From: Microbispora amethystogenes
GTDB lineage: Bacteria; Actinomycetota; Actinomycetes; Streptosporangiales; Streptosporangiaceae
Assembly (NCBI RefSeq): GCF_016863015.1
Contig: NZ_BOOB01000027.1
Location: 62,001 to 126,000 of the forward strand
Direction of reading: 5' to 3'
Length of the DNA: 64,000 nt
Shown: positions 20,807 through 30,210 of the stretch, piece by piece
Layout: each line of letters begins with the position of its first letter
Numbering within the stretch: position 1 is the stretch's first letter
The notes under the pieces: generated by a model
The model's database searches: none
What the model was told of the DNA's origin: nothing
What the model saw: the letters and a program-made list of their open reading frames with translations, nothing else
Made by a program: the position numbers and the translations under genes

Positions 20807-21454
20807 TCACTCCTCCGTCGCGAGATACCCCACCAGGTTCCGGATCTTGTCCGTGGGGATCGCGCCCGTGCGCAGCACCCGGGGCACGGCGGTGGTCAGG
20901 TCGACGATCGTGGAGGGGACGTTGTCGTCGCAGGCGCCGCCGTCCAGGTAGACGGCCACCGACTCCCCAAGCTGCTCCTGGGCCTGGTCCACCGTCTTGG
21001 CGGGAGGATTGCCGGTCCGGTTGGCGCTGGAGACCGCCATCGGACCGGTCTCCTTGAGGAGGTCCAGCGCGACCGGATGGAGCGGCATGCGGACGGCGAC
21101 CGTCCCCTTGCTGTCGCCGAGGTCCCACGACAGCGACCGGTTGGCCCTCAGGATGAGCGTGAGCGGCCCGGGCCAGAAGGTGTCCACCAGGTCCTGCCCG
21201 TACGTCCCGAGACTCTCCACGAGCGCGTTGGCGGCCCGCACGGTGCCCACGAGAACAGGGAGGGGCGTGTCCCTGCCCCGCCCCTTCGCCTCCATCAGCA
21301 TGTTGACCGCGGAGGCGGTGAAGGCGTCGGCGCCGATCCCGTAGACCGTGTCGGTGGGAAGCACCACGAGTTCGCCCTTGCGTACGGCAGAGGCGGCATC
21401 GGTCAGACCACCGGTTCGCTCGTCCTGGTTCGCACAGTCATACCGTCGGCTCAC
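20807..21454 (-). CDS. L-threonylcarbamoyladenylate synthase (Sua5/YrdC/TsaC)
   Basis: This 215-residue enzyme makes threonylcarbamoyl-AMP from threonine, bicarbonate and ATP, the first step of t6A modification at position 37 of ANN-decoding tRNAs. The YrdC-domain signatures are visible: LVVLPTDTVYGIGADAF, KGRGRDTPLPVLV, FWPGPLTLIL, GTVAVRMPLHP and PMAVSSANRTGNPPA. It is the short form without the Sua5 C-terminal domain. GTG 21454 gives the natural N-terminus. It follows prmC in the usual actinobacterial order, 120 bases away. Confidence 0.93.
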   Translation of the reverse strand: MSRRYDCANQDERTGGLTDAASAVRKGELVVLPTDTVYGIGADAFTASAVNMLMEAKGRGRDTPLPVLVGTVRAANALVESLGTYGQDLVDTFWPGPLTLILRANRSLSWDLGDSKGTVAVRMPLHPVALDLLKETGPMAVSSANRTGNPPAKTVDQAQEQLGESVAVYLDGGACDDNVPSTIVDLTTAVPRVLRTGAIPTDKIRNLVGYLATEE

Positions 21455-21520
21455 GAAGCCATCCTTCCACGTCTTCCGCCCGGCCCCGCCGTCGTGACCG
21501 GCTCACCGAGCCGATCGCAG

Positions 21521-21586
21521 TCAGTCCCGAATCAGTCCTGAACCAGTCCCGAACCAGTCCCGAACCAGTCTGGATCAGTCCTGGGT
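21521..21586. repeat. Tandem 11-bp repeats across the end of prmC
   Basis: About six units related to ccagtcccgaa occupy the end of prmC and the gap before tsaC; the fifth unit is one base short. The repeat includes the prmC stop codon (21575-21577). It may be a replication-slippage product and could form short alternative pairings in the mRNA. Confidence 0.7.
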
Positions 21587-22429
21587 CAGCCGCGCGGTGA
21601 CGAACCGGTCCCGGCCGGTCAGGTCCTGCCGCAACCGCACGTCGCGCCAGCCCTTCTCCTCCGAGAACAGCCAGTACACCGCGTTGCCCTGGAGGTCGGC
21701 GTGCTCGACCACGACGAACCCGCCCGGCCGCAGCAGCCTGCGGGCCGTGCGCTCGACGGCCCTGACCTCGTCCAGCCCGTCCTCGCCCGAGCCGTACAAC
21801 GCCCGGGAGGGATCGTAGTCGCGCACCTCGGGGTCCCTGGGGACCGCTCCGGGCGGGATGTACGGAGGGTTGGAGACGACCAGGTCCACCTGGCCGTTCA
21901 GCTCGGGCAGGCAGTCGGTGAGGTCCTCCGGGTGCAGGGTCGTGCGCCCCTGGCCGTGTTCGAGGACGTTGCGCCTCGCCCAGCCGTACGCCACGGGGTC
22001 GATCTCGACGGCGTGCACCTGGGCCAGCGCGACCTCCTGCGCGATCGAGAGCGCGATCGCCCCCGAACCGGTGCCGAGGTCGACCACGACAGGGGAGGCG
22101 ACGTCCATCTCCTGGAGCCGGTCGATCGCCCAGCCCGCGACGACCTCGGTCTCCGGGCGGGGCACGAAGACCCCGGGGCCGACCTCAAGGGACAGGTAGC
22201 GGAAGTAGGCCCGCCCGGTGATGTGCTGCAGCGGCTCGCGTGCCTCGCGCCGGGCGACCCCCTCCCAGAAGCGCGCGTCGAAGTCGGCGTCCTTGACCGT
22301 GTGCAGCATGCCGCGCGGCACGCCGTGGACGAAGGCCGCGATCTCCTCGGCGTCCGTTCGCGGTGACGGCACTCCCGCCTCGGCGAGCCGGGCGGTGGCG
22401 AGGGCGATTTCGTCGAGCAGAAAGGTCAT
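21575..22429 (-). CDS. prmC: Release factor glutamine methyltransferase
   Basis: This 284-residue SAM-dependent enzyme methylates the Gln of the GGQ motif in release factors. The SAM site reads VVDLGTGSGAIALSIA and the catalytic motif is NPPYIPPG. The N-terminal helical recognition domain (about residues 1-80) is present. It stands directly downstream of prfA, its substrate's gene, as in most bacteria. ATG 22429 starts MTFLLDEIALATARLAEAGV. Its C-terminus overlaps an 11-bp tandem repeat, so the last residues (RLTQD) may vary among relatives. Confidence 0.95.
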   Translation of the reverse strand: MTFLLDEIALATARLAEAGVPSPRTDAEEIAAFVHGVPRGMLHTVKDADFDARFWEGVARREAREPLQHITGRAYFRYLSLEVGPGVFVPRPETEVVAGWAIDRLQEMDVASPVVVDLGTGSGAIALSIAQEVALAQVHAVEIDPVAYGWARRNVLEHGQGRTTLHPEDLTDCLPELNGQVDLVVSNPPYIPPGAVPRDPEVRDYDPSRALYGSGEDGLDEVRAVERTARRLLRPGGFVVVEHADLQGNAVYWLFSEEKGWRDVRLRQDLTGRDRFVTARLTQD

Positions 22430-22601
22430 GATCTCTTACGGCACGGGGTTCGCGGCTGGGCGTGGCGGTCTCCGGTTCGCGGAGCACGGGCCGGCGGGGT
22501 GGCCCGTGGCGGGGTCGCCGGGGCTCCGGGTCTCACGCATCATCTCCCAGGTCCTCCACGGTCTCCCATCGACCCCCACCGCTACCTCACCCACCGCTCT
22601 C

Positions 22602-23648
22602 TCACGTACGGGCGGCCAGCTTCTCCGCGAGTTCGGCGTCGAGCAATGCCTGTATCACCGCGTCGAGATCGCCGTCCAGGACTTGGTCCAGGTTGTAGGC
22701 CTTGAAGCCCACACGGTGGTCGGAGATGCGGTTCTCCGGGAAGTTGTAGGTGCGGACCCGCTCGGAGCGGTCGACGGTGCGCACCTGCGACTTGCGCTCG
22801 GCCATCGCCGCGGCGTCGGCCTCCTCCTGCGCCATCGCGAGCAGCCGGGCGCGCAGGATGCGCAGCGCCGACTCCTTGTTCTGGAGCTGGCTCTTCTCGT
22901 TCTGGCAGGAGACGACCACGCCGGTCGGCAGGTGCGTGATCCGTACGGCCGAGTCGGTGGTGTTGACGCTCTGCCCGCCGGGCCCGCTGGAGCGGAAGAC
23001 GTCGATCCGCAGGTCGTTGGGGTCGATCTGGACGTCCACGTCCTCCGCCTCGGGGTACACCAGCACGCCCGCGGCGGACGTGTGGATGCGGCCCTGCGAC
23101 TCGGTCACCGGCACGCGCTGGACGCGGTGCACGCCGCCCTCGAACTTCAGCCGCGACCAGACGCCCTCCCGCCCCTTGATGGCGACGGTGACGTCCTTGT
23201 AGCCGCCGAGGTCGGAGTGCTGGGCGTCGATGACCTCGGTCTTGTAGCCGGCCCGCTCGGCGTACCTCAGGTACATCCTCAGGAGGTCCCCGGCGAACAG
23301 GGCCGACTCCTGGCCGCCCTCACCCGCCTTGATCTCCATGATGACGTCCTTGTCGTCGTTCGGGTCGCGCGGCACGAGGAGACGGGTGAGCTTCTCCTCC
23401 AGCACCGGGATGCGGCCCTCCAGCTCGGTCGCCTCGTCCGCGAACGCCTGGTCCTCGGCGGCGAGTTCGCGCGCCGCCGTGAGATCCTCCCGTACGCCTT
23501 CGAGCTCCCGATACGTCACGACGATCGGCGTGAGCTCCGCGTACCGCTTGCCGTACGTCCTCGCCTTGCTCTGGTCGGCGTGCACGGCGGGGTCGGCGAG
23601 CCGCAGTTCCAGGTCCGCGTATTCGCTCATGATCTCGTCGAGGTTCAC
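22602..23648 (-). CDS. prfA: Peptide chain release factor 1
   Basis: This 348-residue factor reads UAA and UAG stop codons. It contains the catalytic GGQ in [15 protein letters not shown] and the anticodon-like tripeptide in [17 protein letters not shown] (PVT in the place of PAT). GTG 23648 is supported by AAGGAG seven bases upstream and starts [20 protein letters not shown]. The frame is open to 23687, but that extension lacks homology. It is between rpmE and prmC; a small hairpin in the rpmE-prfA gap may attenuate read-through. Confidence 0.97.
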   Translation of the reverse strand: MNLDEIMSEYADLELRLADPAVHADQSKARTYGKRYAELTPIVVTYRELEGVREDLTAARELAAEDQAFADEATELEGRIPVLEEKLTRLLVPRDPNDDKDVIMEIKAGEGGQESALFAGDLLRMYLRYAERAGYKTEVIDAQHSDLGGYKDVTVAIKGREGVWSRLKFEGGVHRVQRVPVTESQGRIHTSAAGVLVYPEAEDVDVQIDPNDLRIDVFRSSGPGGQSVNTTDSAVRITHLPTGVVVSCQNEKSQLQNKESALRILRARLLAMAQEEADAAAMAERKSQVRTVDRSERVRTYNFPENRISDHRVGFKAYNLDQVLDGDLDAVIQALLDAELAEKLAART

Positions 23649-23709
23649 CGCACGCTCCTTACGCTCTGTCCTCGGTAAAGGCCGCAATCACCAAGAACGC
23701 CGACCCGGT

Positions 23710-23730
23710 GGCGCCCCGAAAGAGGGCGCC
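23710..23730. terminator. Hairpin between rpmE and prfA
   Basis: ggcgccc / gggcgcc forms a 7-bp stem with a 7-base loop in the 104-base gap downstream of rpmE on the minus strand. It probably weakens or ends rpmE transcription before prfA. Confidence 0.5.
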
Positions 23731-23752
23731 CCGAGCCGGCGTGTTGGAGGAG

Positions 23753-23971
23753 CTACTTGCCCTGGGCCTTCTTGCCGAAGCGCGCCTCGAAGCGCGCCAC
23801 CCGGCCACCGGTGTCGAGGATCTTCTGCTTGCCCGTGTAGAAGGGGTGGCAGGCGGAGCAGACGTCGGCGTGGATGACGCCGTTCTTGGCGGTGCTACGG
23901 GTGGTGAAGGAGTTCCCGCAGCTGCAGGTCACCTGGGTGACCACGTATTCCGGGTGGATGTCGGCCTTCAT
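23753..23971 (-). CDS. rpmE: 50S ribosomal protein L31, zinc-binding type
   Basis: This 72-residue ribosomal protein opens [20 protein letters not shown]. Cys16, Cys18, Cys38 and Cys41 (CSC and CSAC) form the zinc site, so this is the C+ form that is normally swapped for a Cys-free paralogue under zinc limitation. The start fits the family exactly. It lies upstream of prfA on the same strand, as in Streptomyces. The upstream gap has no clear promoter that I can assign. Confidence 0.97.
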   Translation of the reverse strand: MKADIHPEYVVTQVTCSCGNSFTTRSTAKNGVIHADVCSACHPFYTGKQKILDTGGRVARFEARFGKKAQGK

Positions 23972-24287
23972 GTCTCAGTCCTAACGCTAGGTGCGGTCGC
24001 CGGGTCGCTCTGCCTGTCGGGGCTGCGCGCGTCGGGCACACCTCGATGCGCTGCGCGGGAACCGGTACCGCTGCGGTCGGCTACCAGTGTGCCAGATCCT
24101 GCAACCATCCCAGGCCATGCGCTATTCCCCCGCGCGCGAGGGCCGCCGGGCGGCGTCACCGGTCTGACAGAAACGCGGTGAAACATGACCGGGGTTATCA
24201 GTCGTGTGGACGAGCCACATCTGTACCACTAGGCTCCCGTGTCCAAACCCGACTTTTCCCTCAATTTTACCAATGTAAGGGGTAACC
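23972..24287. other. Divergent intergenic region of 316 bases, rpmE and secreted-protein promoters
   Basis: No gene is convincing. It must hold promoters for rpmE (-) and the secreted protein (+). The best plus-strand candidate is TGGACG (24207-24212), a 17-base spacer and TAGGCT (24230-24235), matching 4/6 and 3/6 of consensus. For rpmE I see no clear pair. Confidence 0.4.
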
Positions 24288-25388
24288 ATGAGGAAGGGCT
24301 TGCGGATCGCCTTGGCGACCGCAACGGGGGCAGCTGTTCTCGCCGCAGGAGCGGCCATCACGACAGTCACCCCCGCGTACGCCGCTGCGGCGATCGCAGA
24401 CATCAAAATCGACACCACGGTGAGCTTCATTCCGCCCAGCGGAAGTGACTCGATTCCGTTCACCGTCAAGGTCAACAGCCCCTACACCGGTTCCAAGGCT
24501 CCGGACATCAAGGCCGAGTTCTGGAAGGAAGGGGAGGCGACCACCAGCGCGGGGCACGCCGCGTCGGTGACCGCCCTGAGCGACCTGGCGAACACGACTC
24601 CGGCTCCGACGCCGGCGAGCTCGGTGGAGGTCAAGGGCAGCATCCCGGTCTCCTCCAGCGACAAGCCGACCACCTCCACGGGCAAGTGGACCCTGAAGGT
24701 GTCCGCCTACCCCGATGGCAGCACCACCGCCGTCAGCAGCGACACGGCGACCTTCGAGGTCAAGGCCGCGACGCGGGTGACCAGCGCGAACGTGGACCCG
24801 GACCCGGTGTATCTGAAGTCGGGCAAGGAGGTCGACGTCTACGCGGGCTTCCACCTGGAGAAGTTCGGCGACGAGAAGATCACCGATGTCCGGCTGGAGT
24901 CGAAGGACTCGGACGACTACTACTCGCTGTCCACGGGCCTCGAGGCGGACGACTCCTACCACGACTCCACGTCGATGGACTACAGCACGTCCACGGGCAG
25001 CTGGCAGCTGCGGATCAGCATCAGCCGGGCCACCAAGAAGTACTCCTTCACCAAGGCCTTCCAGGTCAAGAAGAGCGGCAGCTCGAAGGCCAAGTCGAAG
25101 ATCACGCTGTACGCCTCCCCCAGCAAGGTGAAGAAGGGCAAGGCGACCAAGCTCTACGGCAAGGTCTACCGCGGCTCGAAGGCGTGGAGCAAGAAGATCC
25201 TGAAGCTCTACTTCAAGAAGAAGGGCACTTCGAAGTGGAAGTTCGTCGGCTACGTCGGCGCGACCTCCACGGGTAAGTACACCAAGAGCGTCAAGCCGAA
25301 GTACGACGGCTACTGGCGGACCACGGCGGCCGCCACCAGCCTGACCTCCGGCTCCCTGTCGAACATCAAGTTCGTGGACGTGAAGTAG
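24288..25388 (+). CDS. Secreted Lys/Ser/Thr-rich protein with Ig-like C-terminal domain
   Basis: This 366-residue protein has a classical signal peptide (MRKGLRIALATATGAAVLAA, cleaved near TPAYA-AA). A middle beta-rich part is followed by a C-terminal domain (about 265-366) with YASPSKVKKGKATKLYGKVY and KYTKSVKPKYDGYWRTT, a pattern like the bacterial Ig-type domains of secreted actinobacterial proteins. It is unusually rich in Lys, Ser and Thr, with many AAG codons. ATG 24288 is preceded by AAGGGG. A strong terminator follows. The function is unknown; a secreted or cell-wall-bound role is inferred. It is convergent with rho. Confidence 0.85.
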   Translation: MRKGLRIALATATGAAVLAAGAAITTVTPAYAAAAIADIKIDTTVSFIPPSGSDSIPFTVKVNSPYTGSKAPDIKAEFWKEGEATTSAGHAASVTALSDLANTTPAPTPASSVEVKGSIPVSSSDKPTTSTGKWTLKVSAYPDGSTTAVSSDTATFEVKAATRVTSANVDPDPVYLKSGKEVDVYAGFHLEKFGDEKITDVRLESKDSDDYYSLSTGLEADDSYHDSTSMDYSTSTGSWQLRISISRATKKYSFTKAFQVKKSGSSKAKSKITLYASPSKVKKGKATKLYGKVYRGSKAWSKKILKLYFKKKGTSKWKFVGYVGATSTGKYTKSVKPKYDGYWRTTAAATSLTSGSLSNIKFVDVK

Positions 25389-25467
25389 CGCCCGGCTGTA
25401 CGGCTCGCCCCACCAACCCCTGGCGCCGGCCGTACAGCACACCGCGGTGACGCGGCACAGATCGTCG

Positions 25468-25500
25468 AAGGCCCGTGCGGACCGGTCCGCGCGGGCCTTT
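25468..25500 (+). terminator. Strong intrinsic terminator after the secreted-protein gene
   Basis: A near-perfect stem of about 16 bp (arms aaggcccgtgcggacc and ggtccgcgcgggcctt, one G-T wobble) has practically no loop at the GGACCGGTCC centre. It ends in TTT on the plus strand, 80 bases after the stop at 25388. Confidence 0.85.
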
Positions 25501-25550
25501 CCGCGTCCGGGCGCGGATGCGTACCCGGAGACGCCGTGCCCGGAGACGCG

Positions 25551-25582
25551 GACGCCCCGGACGGCGGGCCGTCCGGGGCGTC
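25551..25582 (-). terminator. Hairpin terminator after rho
   Basis: gacgccccggacgg / ccgtccggggcgtc gives a perfect 14-bp stem with a cggg loop, 19 bases beyond the rho stop at 25602. No U-tract follows. It lies back to back with the terminator at 25468-25500, so the convergent genes are separated by two hairpins. Confidence 0.8.
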
Positions 25583-25601
25583 GGCGAGTGCCGTGCCGGT
25601 G

Positions 25602-27587
25602 TCAGTCGCGGTCGTTGCTGACCGTGGTCTTCTGCACCTGGAGCAGGAACTCCGCGTTCGACTTGGTCTCCTTCATCTTCTCCAGAAGGAGCTCAAGCGC
25701 CTGCTGCATGTCGAGGGCGTGGAGCACGCGGCGGAGCTTCCAGACGATGGCCAGCTCCTCCTTGCCCATCAGGATCTCCTCCTTGCGGGTGCCGGAGGCG
25801 TCCACGTCGACCGCGGGGAAGATCCGCTTGTCGGCCAGGGAGCGGTTGAGCTTGAGCTCCGCGTTGCCGGTGCCCTTGAACTCCTCGAAGATGACCTCGT
25901 CCATCTTGGACCCGGTCTCGACGAGGGCCGTGGCGAGGATCGTCAGCGAGCCGCCGTTCTCGATGTTGCGGGCGGCGCCGAAGAACCGCTTCGGCGGGTA
26001 GAGCGCGGTCGAGTCGACACCACCGGACAGGATCCGGCCGCTCGCGGGCGCCGCGAGGTTGTAGGCGCGCCCGAGGCGGGTGATCGAGTCGAGCAGGACG
26101 ACGACGTCGTGCCCCAGCTCCACCAGCCGCTTGGCCCGCTCGATGGCGAGTTCCGCGACGGTGGTGTGGTCCTCGGCCGGGCGGTCGAAGGTCGAGTGGA
26201 TGACCTCGCCCTTGACCGACCGCTGCATGTCGGTGACCTCTTCCGGACGCTCGTCCACGAGGACGACCATCAGGTGGCACTCCGGGTTGTTGCGGGTGAT
26301 CGCGTTGGCGATCGCCTGGAGCACCATCGTCTTGCCGGCCTCGGGCGGCGACACGATGAGCCCGCGCTGACCCTTGCCGATCGGCGCCACGAGGTCGATG
26401 ATCCGGGTGGTCAGGACGTTCGGCTCGGTCTCCAGGCGCAGCCGCTCCTGCGGGTAGAGCGGCGTGAGCTTGTTGAAGTCGGGGCGCTGGCGGGCCTGCT
26501 CCGGGTCCATGCCGTTGACGGTGTCGAGGCGGACGAGCGCGTTGAACTTCTCGCGCCGCTCGCCGTCCCTCGGCTGCCGGACGGCGCCGGTGACGACGTC
26601 GCCCTTGCGCAGGCCGTTGCGGCGGATCTGGGCGAGCGAGACGTACACGTCGTTCGCGCCGGGCAGGTAGCCGCTGGTGCGCACGAAGGCGTAGTTGTCG
26701 AGGATGTCGAGGATTCCGGCGATCGGGATCAGGACGTCGTCCTCACTGATCACCGGCTCGTTGCCCTCGAAGCGGTCGCGCCCGCGGCGTCCGCGCTCCC
26801 GGAAGCGGCCACGACGCCCGCGGCTGTCGTCGCCCTGGTCGCCCTTGCCGTCGGAGCGGTTGTCCTGACGGTTGTCCTGGCGGCCGTCGCCACGACTGTC
26901 GCCACGGCTGTCGCCACGGGTCTGCTGGTCGCGGCGGCCCGGGCCGTCGCCACCGTCGGCGACGCGCTGCTCACCCCGCTGGTCGCCACGCTGGTCGCCA
27001 CGGCTCTCACGGCTCTCGCGGCCGTCGCGGTCTCCGCGCTCCCGGCTCCGCTCGCCGCGCGTGCGGCGCTCCCGGCGCTCGCCGCGCTCGGGCCGCTCGC
27101 CACGCACGTCGGACGGCGCGGACTCGGCCTGCGGCTCGGAGACCACGGCGGCGGATCCGTTCTGCGCGGGCTCGGCGACCACGGCGGGCGCGTGCTCGAT
27201 CGCGGGGCGCTCCTCGCGCGGCGCGACGACGGGCTCGGCGGCGGTCACGGGCTCGGCGGGCGCCGCCACGGGCGCGGCCGAGCGGGAACGTTCCCTGCGG
27301 GTACGGGCGGGGCGCTCCGCGACGGCGGGCGCCGCCTCCGCGGCGGCCTTCGGCTCGGCCGCGGCCTCTCCCGTTCCGCCCTGCTTCTCCTGGATGGCCG
27401 AGATGAGCTGGCTCTTGCGCATCCGTCCGGTCCCCGTGATGCCGAGGCTGGTCGCCAGGGCCTGAAGCTCGGGGAGCACCATGCCTGCCAGGCCCGTGCC
27501 GGAGCGACGTCGCGGACGGGCCGGGGCGGAAGTGGGGGTGTCGCCGGCGGCCTGGCCGTCGGAGAGGAGTTCGGTGGTGTCGCTCAA
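25602..27587 (-). CDS. rho: Transcription termination factor Rho
   Basis: This 661-residue RNA-dependent ATPase ends transcription of untranslated RNA. It has a Rho_N SAP-like domain (about 30-72), then a long Arg/Gly/Asp/Gln-rich insert (about 75-270) typical of actinobacteria. The RNA-binding domain follows, then the ATPase with [18 protein letters not shown] and the Q-loop segment [12 protein letters not shown]. The P-loop is PPEAGKT at residues 414-420, with Glu416 where PPKAGKT is usual; Lys419 is kept. The start is TTG 27587, supported by GGAAGGA seven bases upstream. A 413-base leader precedes it. Confidence 0.98.
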   Translation of the reverse strand: MSDTTELLSDGQAAGDTPTSAPARPRRRSGTGLAGMVLPELQALATSLGITGTGRMRKSQLISAIQEKQGGTGEAAAEPKAAAEAAPAVAERPARTRRERSRSAAPVAAPAEPVTAAEPVVAPREERPAIEHAPAVVAEPAQNGSAAVVSEPQAESAPSDVRGERPERGERRERRTRGERSRERGDRDGRESRESRGDQRGDQRGEQRVADGGDGPGRRDQQTRGDSRGDSRGDGRQDNRQDNRSDGKGDQGDDSRGRRGRFRERGRRGRDRFEGNEPVISEDDVLIPIAGILDILDNYAFVRTSGYLPGANDVYVSLAQIRRNGLRKGDVVTGAVRQPRDGERREKFNALVRLDTVNGMDPEQARQRPDFNKLTPLYPQERLRLETEPNVLTTRIIDLVAPIGKGQRGLIVSPPEAGKTMVLQAIANAITRNNPECHLMVVLVDERPEEVTDMQRSVKGEVIHSTFDRPAEDHTTVAELAIERAKRLVELGHDVVVLLDSITRLGRAYNLAAPASGRILSGGVDSTALYPPKRFFGAARNIENGGSLTILATALVETGSKMDEVIFEEFKGTGNAELKLNRSLADKRIFPAVDVDASGTRKEEILMGKEELAIVWKLRRVLHALDMQQALELLLEKMKETKSNAEFLLQVQKTTVSNDRD

Positions 27588-28000
27588 CTAAGGGTCCTTC
27601 CCAGGGGTCGGGCGCCAGAATCGTGCGTCCAGGCGTCCCGGTGATGCGACCCGGCGGGACAGACCGGGTCGGGCTTCGCGAATCTCATGTGTCGGTGACC
27701 CTCGGGATTCGCGAGCGGTAGGTGCCCGGGGGCGATCCCCCGGATTGCCGCCACCGACCAGATGTCTTGGTGGTTCGAACGCGCATGTCTCCGAGAGCGC
27801 CGCCTCCGGCCCTGCCACCCGAGGGTGTGCCGACTGGAGGAAACGGTTTCGGGGAAATCGCCTTGCCCGCGTCGCGGGACGCGAGACGAAGTGCAGCGAT
27901 GAACGAATGACAAGCACGCACCCAACACGGGGGCACCTGGTGCGGCTATCAGCCTAACATCACCAGCGCGCACAGCTATTCCCTGAAGGTCGAAGAAACA
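27588..28000. other. 413-base leader region upstream of rho
   Basis: No gene is convincing. It lies between the thrB stop and the rho start, all on the minus strand, so it is the 3' end of the thr transcript and the 5' leader of rho. It contains an inverted repeat (tcgcgaatc 27676-27684, gattcgcga 27706-27714). Rho genes are often autoregulated through long leaders, so attenuation here is plausible but unproven. Confidence 0.5.
27676..27714. promoter_or_regulatory. Inverted repeat in the rho leader
   Basis: Nine-base arms tcgcgaatc and gattcgcga with a 21-base loop lie about 90-125 bases upstream of the rho start. They could form a leader hairpin or a protein site. Confidence 0.4.
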
Positions 28001-28927
28001 TCAGCGTGTCTCGGGAAACCGAACGAACGCACCAGACGGGTCGACGTTCATTGGCTGGATGTGCCAGTCATTACCCACTTCTGCCGCGATCAAATCCTTG
28101 GTTCCCGTTGTCGTCAACGCGAGCACCGTCGGACCTGCCCCCGAGACCACGGCGGGCACCCCCGCCGTACGGAGCCGTCGCACCAGGTCGGCGGTGCGCG
28201 GCATCGCCGGCGCTCGGTACTTCTGGTGCAGGCGGTCCTCGGTGGCGGCGAGCAGAAGGCCGGGTTCCGGTCTCCCCGTGAGCGCCGCGACGAGCAGAGC
28301 CGCCCGTCCCGCGTTGGCCGCCGCGTCCGAGTGCGGTACGTCCTTCGGCAGCAGCCCCCGTGCCTCCTCCGTGGACAACCGGAAATCCGGGATCAGCGCC
28401 ACCGGCCGGACGTCCTCGTGCGGAGTCAGTTTCACCATACTCGCCACCCCCGACTGGTCGGTCCAGGCGATGGTGAGTCCGCCCGCGAGGCACGGCGCCA
28501 CGTTGTCGGGATGCCCTTCCAGCTCGGTGGCCAGCGCGAACACGTCCGCATCCGGGAGATCTTCCGCGCCGCGCCTCCGAGCGAGGGCGCGGGCGGCGAG
28601 GATGCCCGCGCAGATCGCGGCGGACGAGGAGCCGAGCCCACGCGCGTGCGGAATCCGGTTGCGGCACCGCAGTTCGACGCCGGCCGGCTGGGCGAACCCC
28701 ATGCGGTCGAAGGTCGCGCGCATGGTCCTGACGACGAGGTGGCCCTCGCCGTCGTCGAGTTCGCCGGCGCCGTGGCCCTCCACCTCGATCCGAACGCCGG
28801 GCGAATCGGAGATCGCCGCCTCCACCTCGTCGTACAGGTCGAGGGCGAGGCCGAGGCTGTCGAAGCCCGGGCCGAGGTTGGCGCTGGTCGCGGGCACGCG
28901 TACGACGACGCCGTGACTGTCGGTCAA
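28001..28927 (-). CDS. thrB: Homoserine kinase
   Basis: This 308-residue GHMP-family kinase phosphorylates homoserine with ATP on the way to threonine. It has the N-terminal strand VVVRVPATSANLGPGFDSLG, the ATP-binding loop PHARGLGSSSAAICAG and the C-terminal VPAVVSGAGPTVLAL motif. TTG 28927 is preferred because the codon stands just after AGGTGA and gives the family length; no ATG fits. It lies 38 bases after thrC, so the two are one operon. The pathway's dehydrogenase gene hom is not adjacent but 11 kb upstream, beyond an accessory island. Confidence 0.95.
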   Translation of the reverse strand: MTDSHGVVVRVPATSANLGPGFDSLGLALDLYDEVEAAISDSPGVRIEVEGHGAGELDDGEGHLVVRTMRATFDRMGFAQPAGVELRCRNRIPHARGLGSSSAAICAGILAARALARRRGAEDLPDADVFALATELEGHPDNVAPCLAGGLTIAWTDQSGVASMVKLTPHEDVRPVALIPDFRLSTEEARGLLPKDVPHSDAAANAGRAALLVAALTGRPEPGLLLAATEDRLHQKYRAPAMPRTADLVRRLRTAGVPAVVSGAGPTVLALTTTGTKDLIAAEVGNDWHIQPMNVDPSGAFVRFPETR

Positions 28928-28965
28928 TTCGTCACCTGGAGATGTGCTGAGTGTCAGAGAGCGGG

Positions 28966-30024
28966 TCAGGCGAGTCCCAGCGCCGCCGCGGCCGCGTAGG
29001 CGTCGGTCGGGATCGTCACCGGGGCGGGAGCGCCGGAGATGGCCCAGTCCGGGTCCTTCAGGCCGTTGCCGGTCACGGTGCAGACGACCCGCTGTCCGGC
29101 CGTGAGCAGGCCCTGCTCGTGGGCCTGCAGCAGGCCGGCGACGCTCGCGGCCGAGGCGAGCTCGACGAACACGCCCTCCTCCTGCGCGAGCAGCTTGTAC
29201 GCCGCGGCGATCTGGCGGTCGGTCACGGCCTGGATGTCGCCGCCGGACTCGTCGCGCGCGGCCTCGGCGAGCCGCCACGAGGCGGGGTTGCCGATCCTGA
29301 TCGCCGTGGCGATCGTCTGCGGATGGGTGACCGGGGAGCCGCCGACGATCGGCGCCGCGCCGCTGGCCTGGAATCCCAGCATGCGGGGACGCTTGGTGGC
29401 CACGCCGTCCTCGGCGTACTCCTTGTAGCCCATCCAGTAGGCCGAGATGTTGCCGGCGTTGCCGACCGGGATGCAGTGGACGTCCGGCGCGTCGCCGAGC
29501 GCGTCGACGATCTCGAAGGCCGCCGTCTTCTGGCCCTGCAGGCGGTGCGGGTTGACAGAGTTGACCAGCGCGATCGGGTACGTCTCCGCGAGCTTCCTGG
29601 TCATCTCCAGGCAGTCGTCGAAGGAGCCCTCGACCTGGAGCAGCTTCGCGCCGTGGACCAGCGCCTGGGCCAGCTTGCCCATCGCGATCTTCCCGCGCGG
29701 CACGAGGACGGCGCAGGTCAGCCCGGCCCGTACGGCGTAGGCGGCGGCCGAGGCGCTGGTGTTGCCGGTGGAGGCGCAGATGACCGCCTGGGCGCCCTCC
29801 TCGACGGCCTTGCTGATCGCGAGGGTCATGCCGCGGTCCTTGAAGCTGCCGGTGGGGTTGAGACCCTCGACCTTCAGATGGACGTCACATCCCGTGATCT
29901 CGGACACCCGCCTGGCGGGGACGAGCGGCGTGCCGCCTTCCAGCAGGGTCACCACGGGCGTCGTCGCGGAGACCGGCAGACGGTCGCGGTACTCCTCGAT
30001 AAGGCCACGCCAAGCCCTGAACAT
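28966..30024 (-). CDS. thrC: Threonine synthase
   Basis: This 352-residue PLP enzyme converts O-phosphohomoserine to threonine. Lys62 in GSFKDRGM is the Schiff-base lysine, and [14 protein letters not shown] and [12 protein letters not shown] are the phosphate-binding and glycine-rich segments. ATG 30024 has GGGAGGAGC upstream and starts [20 protein letters not shown]; the frame is open to 30141 but that part lacks homology. It is the first gene of the thrCB unit and diverges from a glycosyltransferase gene. Confidence 0.97.
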   Translation of the reverse strand: MFRAWRGLIEEYRDRLPVSATTPVVTLLEGGTPLVPARRVSEITGCDVHLKVEGLNPTGSFKDRGMTLAISKAVEEGAQAVICASTGNTSASAAAYAVRAGLTCAVLVPRGKIAMGKLAQALVHGAKLLQVEGSFDDCLEMTRKLAETYPIALVNSVNPHRLQGQKTAAFEIVDALGDAPDVHCIPVGNAGNISAYWMGYKEYAEDGVATKRPRMLGFQASGAAPIVGGSPVTHPQTIATAIRIGNPASWRLAEAARDESGGDIQAVTDRQIAAAYKLLAQEEGVFVELASAASVAGLLQAHEQGLLTAGQRVVCTVTGNGLKDPDWAISGAPAPVTIPTDAYAAAAALGLA

Positions 30025-30111
30025 GGTTGCTCCTCCCACGCGTGCGGACGCGTGTAACCAGGGGTATCGGTCACCGAGTCTACGGCCAACCGTTTGACGT
30101 GCGGACTCCGT

Positions 30112-30128
30112 TGTCCACCGACTGGACA
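30112..30128. promoter_or_regulatory. Inverted repeat between thrC and the divergent glycosyltransferase
   Basis: tgtcca-N5-tggaca lies in the 186-base region shared by the divergent promoters. It may be an operator for either gene. No -35/-10 pair was found that fits well. Confidence 0.3.
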
Positions 30129-30210
30129 TATTGGGCGTCACCTTAGGGAACCGTCAGTCGCTTTCGCTAGTCTGGGCCAGCCCTTTGACCACCGCTGTGA
30201 AGGACGAGGA

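Noticed and set aside
25536-27644. A 702-codon open frame antisense to rho
   Set aside because: Its translation is low-complexity Ala/Val/Leu/Arg with no family match, and rho is certain on the other strand.
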